The position numbers and the translations under genes were made by a program. The notes beneath the pieces were generated by a model. The model saw only the letters and a program-made list of their open reading frames with translations, did not search any database and had not been told where the DNA came from. Positions 56,898 through 64,000 of a DNA stretch of 64,000 nt are shown in pieces; the first letter of the stretch is position 1; the number at the start of each line of letters is the position of its first letter. The DNA is taken from positions 1 through 64,000 of the forward strand of contig WTXI01000194.1 in assembly GCA_022376515.1 (NCBI GenBank). Reading direction: 5' to 3'. The stretch comes from Lactifluus volemus (taxonomy: Eukaryota > Basidiomycota > Agaricomycetes > Russulales > Russulaceae).

Positions 56898-58391
56898 ATG
56901 CGGTCTTCACGACCGGCAACTGCAGATAAAATTCCGGAGGACATCTTGTTGGAGATATTCCATTCTATTCGGGAGATGTTTGGACCAACGTCCCATGAAT
57001 CCGAGTTGTCCTGGAACGGCAGAAATGGATGGTTCACACTCGCACATGTATGCCGAAAATGGCGATTTGTCGTACTTGTGTCGTCTTCCCGACTTCAGCT
57101 ACGACTCTTCTTCATGTCCTGCAGGCCTCTAAGGTCGATCGTGTTGAAGCAACTCCCCCCCTTACCAATTATCATCGATTACAGCCGGCCCGGCGTTTGG
57201 ACACTCTTGGAAGAAAATCGCGTGGTCGCCACACTCAGATCATATCCCGACCGCGTACTTGGGATTGTCATCTCAGGGTGGAATTACAACCTGGACGGAG
57301 TCTGCAAGGCGACGAAATGTTCTTTTCCTGCGTTGGAGAGCTTCAACCTTTTTGCCGCAGGCGAACCTGTCGACGATTCTCAAGCCAAATTCGCATTTCC
57401 TTCGTCAATGCTCATGGGTTCCGCCTCCAGTCTGCGACGTCTCGAGTTAAGAAATGTTAAATTCGCTCCTTTATCTCGGCTATTGTCAGCTACAACAAAT
57501 CTCGTACACCTCACTTTGGACGTCGAAACCATCAGGGCCCCGTCTCCAGCGTTGTCACTTTTCGACCATCTGCGAGGCATGCCTTACCTCCGTACCGTTG
57601 AACTTAAAGTTTCGCCACGGTCCGGGTACAGTGGCACCAGCGACACCGAGTCCGAGACTCACTCCCAGACAGAAAATATCTTCCCCCTCTTGAACTTGTC
57701 CCACCTTCACTTTGAGGGCCCCAAAGCGTGTTTTGAGACCCTCGTGGCCAGATTGTCTGCCCCATTCCTTCAAGACCTCAAGCTTTCTTTCCAAGAGCGC
57801 TTCCGCTCCGATCACCACCTCCCACATCTCTCCAGGTTCATACGCGACATTGAAGGACATTTTACTGCCGTTCAAGTGCGCTTAAGTGAAGGAGATTTCG
57901 AGATTGACATCCTTCCGCAGTCCCGTTCCAGTGATGAACCGCTCCGACGAATATTTGTGCGGGACGTTGGCCGGTCGGGAGTGCTGACTGGTGATGCACT
58001 TCACGCGAAACTCCTCGCCGTCAAGGAACTCTTATTTGATTCCCAGTATTGCACCCTACAGGACGGAGTAAAGTGGATCAGTTCAAATTCTCCTCCGTGG
58101 CTTGGATTCCTTGAGAAGTTCCACAACGTAAAGACTCTCAGGGTGGGACCCGGATTGGTACTAGACTTCGGACGTCTTCTCTCACAGAACAGTGGCAAGT
58201 TCGTCTTGGATCTTCTACCTGCACTAGAGGAAATTGGGTTGGGTTTGGCGGTCGGCCCAGAGGTCAAACCTATAATCGATACCAAACGTGAGGGCGTGCT
58301 TGCTGCCTTCAAGCCATTCGCTACTGCACGACAACAGGCGGGCCGCCCCGTGAAGATTTTTTGGGATGCAGATTCGGCTCCCTTGCTGTAA
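56898..58391 (+). CDS. F-box protein with LRR-like C-terminus
   Basis: A single-exon gene of 497 residues. Residues about 12-65 form an F-box: DKIPEDILLEIFHSIREMF, then FTLAHVCRKWRFVVLVSSSR. F-box proteins link substrates to the SKP1-cullin-1 ubiquitin ligase. The C-terminal part has irregular leucine-rich segments (FPALESFNLFAAG, SSLRRLELRNVKF, TNLVHLTLDVETI, LHFEGPKACFETLV). This is the usual build of the large agaricomycete F-box family. The first ATG after the probable leader intron is used. The substrate is unknown. Confidence 0.82.
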   Translation: MRSSRPATADKIPEDILLEIFHSIREMFGPTSHESELSWNGRNGWFTLAHVCRKWRFVVLVSSSRLQLRLFFMSCRPLRSIVLKQLPPLPIIIDYSRPGVWTLLEENRVVATLRSYPDRVLGIVISGWNYNLDGVCKATKCSFPALESFNLFAAGEPVDDSQAKFAFPSSMLMGSASSLRRLELRNVKFAPLSRLLSATTNLVHLTLDVETIRAPSPALSLFDHLRGMPYLRTVELKVSPRSGYSGTSDTESETHSQTENIFPLLNLSHLHFEGPKACFETLVARLSAPFLQDLKLSFQERFRSDHHLPHLSRFIRDIEGHFTAVQVRLSEGDFEIDILPQSRSSDEPLRRIFVRDVGRSGVLTGDALHAKLLAVKELLFDSQYCTLQDGVKWISSNSPPWLGFLEKFHNVKTLRVGPGLVLDFGRLLSQNSGKFVLDLLPALEEIGLGLAVGPEVKPIIDTKREGVLAAFKPFATARQQAGRPVKIFWDADSAPLL

Positions 58392-59131
58392 CGCAAACAA
58401 GTGGGTGTACCAAAAACACCCAGGGTTCGAGAAGTACAATTTCTTGCGACTGGCGGCAAACATGACTACTGCAGTTGTTCGTCATTTCGCCGCGGCGGGT
58501 CACCGGCCAATGGCCAGATGCTGGGAGGGGATCCAAGGGGTGTTGGTCTTTACTTGAACCGATAAATTTGTGTCCTGAAGTACATGGTGTTCTTGGCGTT
58601 CTTAATATGATATTTCCTTCTTGAGCCATCCCTTTCGGTGTCCTAAGTTTCGGCACGTACTCATTATACTTGCAAATACCGAGCCAGTGAGGATGCTCGA
58701 CTACTACTAGTGACTAACTAGTAGTATTCTCTCTGATCCCCACGAATGGTGGCAAAATGTCTTACGCGTCTAAAGAGACTCGGATACTTCGTGGAGACCT
58801 ACCAACTCACTGGCATCCACGTCGCTAGTAGTGAGCCGTCGAGTGTCACCATGTAAACATGTGCCAGTGCCACTCTGGGCCGCACATATAGGTCGTCGCT
58901 TTCCACGCATGGAAAATCTATCATGGCACCATCATCAGTGACACATATCAGTCCCACTCAAGTAGGAAAGATAGATGTTAGCTGACTGTTATGACGCTTT
59001 AGAAAACGTTGAATATAAGGTATTGTCAAGTGTTACTGCAAATGTGATAGTGAGATGGGAGGACTCGGAGATGACGTTGGAGCGCTGCGGACGGGGAAGG
59101 AAGAGGAGACACTGCGCTATAGAAATGCGGA

Positions 59132-59171
<40 letters not shown>

Positions 59172-60233
59172 AAGAGGAGAGGGAGCCGATCGTCGCACCG
59201 GCAGGCAACTCCGAGGGCAAAATTGGATAACGGTTGCTCCCGGGGCCAGTTAGCCCTTTCTTAGTACTGCAACGCGTGCGACCACAGTGACGTACGAAGG
59301 ACGCGACTTAAGCTTTCCCCTCAACTGATTCGGACAGGAGGTGATTCCACCGTGAAGCTGCCCTAATTTTTCAATCGCCTCCATATTTAGAATTTCGTAA
59401 TATATCCACCTTCAGGTGTCAGATAAGTCATCCCAGTAACTCGAGGCCCATCTCACTGGCAGTCATTACTGACATGATGTACACTAGACAAACCGTGATG
59501 GCATCTTCGAATTCGATACCTGTTTGGGCTCCAGAATGTGGGTCAACGCCGATGACGCGGTGTAGCATGATGGCGGGAAGAAAAGCGGCGCAGGGGCATG
59601 TCGTTTCATGGTCTCGACAAGCGTCTCTCTGGAATGAGGGACACACGCAACGAGATAACCTTTTCCCACATGAATGTGCACGGGTCCTTTAAGCTTCCTT
59701 CTCCGGAACAGAGCTTTTATGCACTCGTTTTTTTTTTTTTGCAGAATCACCCAGATTCCAGAAGCTCGTCGCTGAAACTTTGCGAGGAAGAAGTCGGCGG
59801 ATCATGCGGTATGGTGACAGGAGGGCGGCTCACGCTAGTGATCGCTGCGTAGTACGCTATCAATCAGGCAGGAGCCGTAACAGGGAGACGCCACTATGGC
59901 AACAGAGAACAGTAGTCCCCTTTCTGACAAACATGTGGGTATGCCATAGGACGACTGGTGCCACCAAGTCTACCAACCGTCATTTGAGTTTGCGGGGGAT
60001 ACGAACGATCACAACACACCTTCATACCCGTTTCCAGCCTCGTTACCAAAGAAAGTGAGATGTATTATCCCCGGAACTGGTCGTACTAATGGATCAGGTG
60101 AAAAACAAGCTTCTCCGAGTCCAATGTGACAGCCGACCAGGAAAGGCCCAATCTAACATGCAATTATAATAAGCTTCCAAATTAGATAAATACATATAAG
60201 GTGACGGGGTGCATGCGAATACTGAATTTACTC
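58392..60233. other. Intergenic region with long A tract
   Basis: I see no gene. A 33-nt A run lies at 59137-59169 and could mark the tail of a retro-inserted sequence or be simple expansion. A small inverted repeat, actactagt and actagtagt, occurs near 58704. Short frames at 58975-59253 and 59474-59692 are unsupported. Confidence 0.45.
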
Positions 60234-60752
60234 TCAGGACCCCAGGGAAGAAACAGGCTTCTGGGGGAACATGATGCCAAGCGCCCGCTGAAAGGACCAC
60301 AATCCGCAAATACAAAGGACCATGAACGAAATGCCGATTGCTCCGCGGAGGACCTTATCGAGATAAGGAAACGCGGGCATGATAGCTCCAGTGAGGAACA
60401 AGGTAATGTACATTAACCCTGGGATGTCGATCTCGAGCAACCAGGGCACTGCCCGCCGTTCTACGCATTCATTCCATTCCATGCGTGCGATCCGTTCGAT
60501 CACGTGGACTAGCCGAGCGTGATGGCGACAAGCGGTACTCGGAACGGGCGACCCCAGCGTAGGGCAGGGTCTTAGAGGAGCGTGTGCAAATGAGAATTGT
60601 GCACAGGCCGACAAGAAAAAGCACTTATTCCTACCCCTACGGACGATGTGTAGGGCGCGAATTTTGGCTGGATATGGGCTGCTTTGTTCTGCGATAGAAA
60701 AAAAGTCCGATTGCGAAGCAGAGAAGGGATAATATACCATGATAAATGTCAC
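60234..60752 (-). CDS. Probable membrane protein, partial exon(s)
   Basis: The minus-strand frame ends with two hydrophobic segments, IPGLMYITLFLTGAIMPAF and IGISFMVLCICGLWSF, and a short tail. Its 5' half is of low quality. Possible upstream exons occur at about 60.8-61.2 kb, such as ALWVLG next to splice-like sites and WKYWGRVYALHKPNIDCY. I cannot assemble a complete model and recognise no family. It may be the end of a multi-exon membrane protein gene. Confidence 0.35.
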   Translation of the reverse strand: MTFIMVYYPFSASQSDFFSIAEQSSPYPAKIRALHIVRRGRNKCFFLSACAQFSFAHAPLRPCPTLGSPVPSTACRHHARLVHVIERIARMEWNECVERRAVPWLLEIDIPGLMYITLFLTGAIMPAFPYLDKVLRGAIGISFMVLCICGLWSFQRALGIMFPQKPVSSLGS

Positions 60753-62242
60753 GCCTAACCCTGCCTGCCAGAGTTCGTGGACGCAGCGCGGCGATCACGC
60801 TTCTCTAGAACTGACTCACCAAGTACCCAAAGTGCCTGGTAGTAGTTGTCGATCTCACCTGGTAAAGTATATGCGACCCTCAAGCCGTCCTTTGGGAAGG
60901 GTTAAGACTTGGCCGAACCTTCAAGTTGAGTCGAACGATGTAGCAGTCGATGTTCGGTTTGTGTAGGGCGTATACGCGCCCCCAGTACTTCCATTTACCG
61001 AGCTTCTGAAACGTGTCCCGCGTACTTGAACTTTCCGGAGGACCACAGTCTAATCCATCCACGGAACTGGATGTCAGACAGATTGGACCATCAACAGAGG
61101 AGACAAAGGAGATGTATGTGTTCTTTCCGGTGATCCAGATTCCCCCAGGCTAGTGAAGGAGCCTCGTGAATCGCGTTTTTTTTTCAAGGTCAGAGGAGAG
61201 GAAGAAGAAGTCCGTATAAGGGTAGGGGATATAGAAGTGGGGGGTTCGATGTCGGATATTCCTTGATCCAAGTCGCCAGAAGTGGGCTCGTCGGATGAGA
61301 GTCATGAGACTACAGATGTGAACATTTTCTCTGGGCACCACACTGTTGGGATCACGCTACATGATCAACTGGGAATTCGAAGTGAGCTTCTCGTTGAAGA
61401 GAAGATGACCATGACTGGGATGGAACGTTCATGTGGCTATGAGTCTCGAACGGCCAGCAGCTGGAAACGTAACGATTAATTTCTGGTTGCTACGGTTACC
61501 GGTGACAGTTCGTCTCCCGCGGGCGCTTCTACATAAAGCGAACTACTGGAACTTACGTCTGTCTCTCTTGGCTACCAATATGTACAGTTTGCTGGCAAAG
61601 TCCCATTGGTATCGATGGACCGCAACTAGTAGTACCACATCATCAATGAAATCTGCGAAGACTTCCTGCCCCTGACATATCCTGAATGGTTTTTATTTTT
61701 TATTTTTTTCCAGCGGATGGAAAATGAAAATTCGACACCCAAATACAATTAGTGCGCTGAGTAATTTCTCGCTTGATATTCCGCAGATCGCATGGGGTAT
61801 ACCCACGGCGGTTCACACTTGCAGTGCATTCGTAGGCCATTGTCCCCATAAATGTGGCCACGCTTCGGACAAGAGATAACCACATTTTCTATCGTTGTGT
61901 CCTTGTTAAGATACAGCCGAACAGTTAACTGAAAGGAAGTCTTGGTTCTTAGGAATGCAAATTTCATGTAATAGCCTGACGAGACCTTATGGTCCTTCTC
62001 CGTCATTTATCAGATGCTTCTTGAAGAGGGCCTGATGGGGTTAACTTGGAGTATCGGGACCTGGACCCCTGCTACTCCCTCAACTCGCTCTCGTCTCGCA
62101 AGACGTGCATGATTTCCCTTGCCATTTCCTCATTTCGAAACGTGCGTAGCGATTCGTCGCATCGAGTCAGATGTGAAGTTGCGTTGCTTTAATTAAGCAC
62201 GATTGTTCCCTGGACAAGACTCGACGCTTTATCCACCCCAGG
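60753..62242. other. Unresolved region
   Basis: This contains possible minus-strand exons of the preceding membrane protein up to about 61.2 kb. From there to the DUF6533 start there are only short frames. None of them has a recognisable domain. Confidence 0.35.
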
Positions 62243-63714
62243 ATGAGTCCTTCCTCCATATTGTCCCTCTTACCCCTCGCCATCAAGAATAAGGATGTAA
62301 TCTTGGCGGAACACTATATCTCTGGTGAGTTCACGGTTTGTTCTCTCATTTCTTCCCGCTGACTTCACCGGCAGCCGCAGCGGTAGCGATGCTTGTCTAT
62401 GACTATCTGCTTACAGTTGGGGATGAAATACGGTATATCTGGAGACCACCTACAACGAATGTCAAAGTATTCTACCTCCTTTTGCGGTATGGTGTAGTCA
62501 TAGCGGAGATTATGTGCTGTCAAGGTAAGAGTCTGCTTCGAAGCGCTGGAGTGCGCATTCATCTGGCTTCTATAGCATTGAGCGGGTTGATAATAGAGAT
62601 GACACATACAGTGGGTATTTATCTGTCTGCCCTTATGCCAAGGTTAAACTACCCACTGGCACAGGTGTACTGTCATCATTGCGAGTTGTGATGCCGAAGT
62701 TCCTGACGCCGTACCCAGTTGCTCCTGGATACTGATTATAGTGTCGATCGTAGGAAGCCTGTCCCTTGTGATGGCCAACTGTAAGGGTCGTCTTTGGGTC
62801 ATCTCTATCAGCCATTGACTGTACTAGACATCGTGCTCATCAGAGTGTATACGCTGTGGGATCACAGGAAAGCGATCCTCCGGACACTTTACACTGCGTA
62901 CGCCATCTCGGTTTGCGCCTGTGTCGCCTTCGTCTTTATAAGCATCAAACAACTCTTGCGTGAGTGTTCGTGGAGTACGTGATTGTCACTTTTAAGCTGA
63001 TTATTTTGGCCAGCGAATACGATTTATGATCCATACATTTTCCACATGTGTCTCATTAAAGGAAGGAGTCCTTATTGGATAGGAATTTGGATATCTCAGG
63101 TACGTTTTATCTAGCACAGGTTCGACGCCTACTGATATCGCAGTTGCGCAGGCGTCATTCGATATCTTTTTGTTTATTCTGACAATATGCAATGCTGCGA
63201 ACAGGCCCCGAAGAGCCAATGTTAAACTTATCACGGACTTGCGTCGTGATGGCTGCATATTCTACCTGGTGCGTGCCTGTCATTACCTCTGGCTCACTGT
63301 TCTTGACGTTCAATCAAGGCGCTATTCGGTAAGCATTGTTTCTACATCGGTGGCCACGTCTTTCCCATCCTCACGCACTCCAAGGCGGACGCTTTGTGAA
63401 TATTGTCCTTAGTATTCCCTCCGGCGTAAGTTACGCTTTATTCCTCTTGGCCCACGATATCTTACTAAGGTCTGTCGTAGAGGGAATATTATCCTATTGC
63501 CTTTTCGTATGTCGCCCCGCTACCCACATGCATGCATGCACGCTTTAACTGACTTGCTGGTAGATTTGTCCTCTCGTTATCTACAGTTACCGTGACAAGG
63601 TTGGTCTTGCGGGTTGAGCGCTTATTATCGACCCGCCAGGTGAGTCGCGAATTGAACGTAGTTAATTGGACGTATGATCCAAGTTCATATGAACTACGAC
63701 CACCACTGAGGTGA
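62243..63714 (+). CDS. DUF6533 multi-pass membrane protein
   Basis: A member of the DUF6533 family of seven-helix-like membrane proteins of Agaricomycetes, function unknown. The first exons are 62243-62324 and 62375-62524. The N-terminal signature is AAAVAMLVYDYLLTVGDEI followed by YIWRPPTTNVKVFYLLLRYG. Later exons encode SWILIIVSIVGSLSLVMAN, DIVLIRVYTLWDHRKAIL, SVCACVAFVFISI, WIGIWISQASFDIFLFILT and LRRDGCIFYL. The last readable exon holds FVLSLSTVTVTRLVLRVE, and its frame stops at 63714. Borders between about 62525 and 62710 and after 63260 are not settled. Variants of the end are therefore possible. Confidence 0.75.
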
Positions 63715-64000
63715 CGTCCTCCACGTCCCCTTGTATGTTATATGATTAGGACTACAGTATAACTCGGAATCCCACTATACGATGACGGCGAAGTGTGCAG
63801 CTCGGCAGGGTTTTTTCCGAGTCAGCCTTCTCGCGCCCGTTGCCGAAATTGTCGTTCTGTCACTTCCCATTGTCCTAAGCCCTGGTCGGTCAGTGGTTTC
63901 GTGGTGCCGTCACCGATCGTGCCTACCCGTAAGGTCCCGCAGTTGATCCCGGTGAGCCCCACCCGAAATTTCACCTGCTTCCATTTTCCCAAGCTTCTGA
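63715..64000. other. Right edge, no gene seen
   Basis: The last 286 bp show no open frame of interest. The 3' flank of the DUF6533 gene probably occupies part of it. Confidence 0.5.

Noticed and set aside
59137..59169. 33-nt A tract as a poly(A) tail of a retrogene
   Set aside because: No coding remnant or target-site duplication could be identified next to it, so simple repeat expansion is as likely.

Overview
The window reads as nuclear DNA of a filamentous basidiomycete (Agaricomycetes). The genes carry many short GT-AG introns of about 40 to 65 nt. The families present (NACHT-WD40 STAND proteins with a basidiomycete-type helical N-terminus, DUF6535 and DUF6533 membrane proteins, an F-box protein, a KRE2/MNT1 mannosyltransferase) are typical of that group. 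I cannot name the species.

The dominant content is a family of NLR-like proteins with the order C2 domain, helical region, NACHT NTPase, WD40 propellers, conserved tail. Two copies lie head to tail on the plus strand (1314-6967 and 9213-14855). Two lie on the minus strand (24005-29554 and 47157-52658), so copies 2 and 3 converge. Splice models built by comparing the copies close in frame: copy 1 gives 11 exons and 1707 residues, copy 3 gives 1683, copy 4 gives 1677. Copy 2 is intact from the helical region onward, but its C2-encoding 5' part is frameshifted. Every copy has 14 canonical WD40 repeats plus a degenerate fifteenth. Between copies 1 and 2 the WD40 repeats differ about four times more than the NACHT part, and the differences pile up at the exposed top-face positions of the blades. 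Relics surround the array: orphan C2 exon fragments at about 7.9, 16.3, 19.4, 20.95 and 23.6 kb, and the 3' end of a fifth copy at 40.7 kb.

Region by region: 0-1.3 kb is a gene-free flank with a 317-bp MITE. 1.3-15 kb holds NLR copies 1 and 2. 15-24 kb is a patchwork of tandem segmental duplications carrying two minus-strand MARVEL-like four-helix membrane protein genes. 24-29.6 kb holds NLR copy 3, followed at once by an OTT_1508-type deaminase-like gene (30.1-31.7 kb, same strand). 32.2-38.7 kb is MON2, a conserved trans-Golgi/endosome trafficking scaffold (16 exons, 1845 residues). 38.7-47.2 kb is a transposon-rich stretch with relics, a complete DUF6535 gene, a truncated DUF6535 copy and two TIR-bounded elements. 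47.2-52.7 kb holds NLR copy 4, with a decayed MON2 fragment just beyond it. 53.9-63.7 kb is calmer: a GT15 mannosyltransferase (11 exons, 392 residues), an F-box/LRR-like protein, a probable membrane protein fragment and a DUF6533 protein.

The housekeeping genes look single copy and conserved. The NLR array and its satellites look like a birth-and-death locus of fungal innate recognition. A role in heterokaryon or microbe recognition is inferred from the known HET-E/HET-D/HNWD family of ascomycetes and is not shown here.
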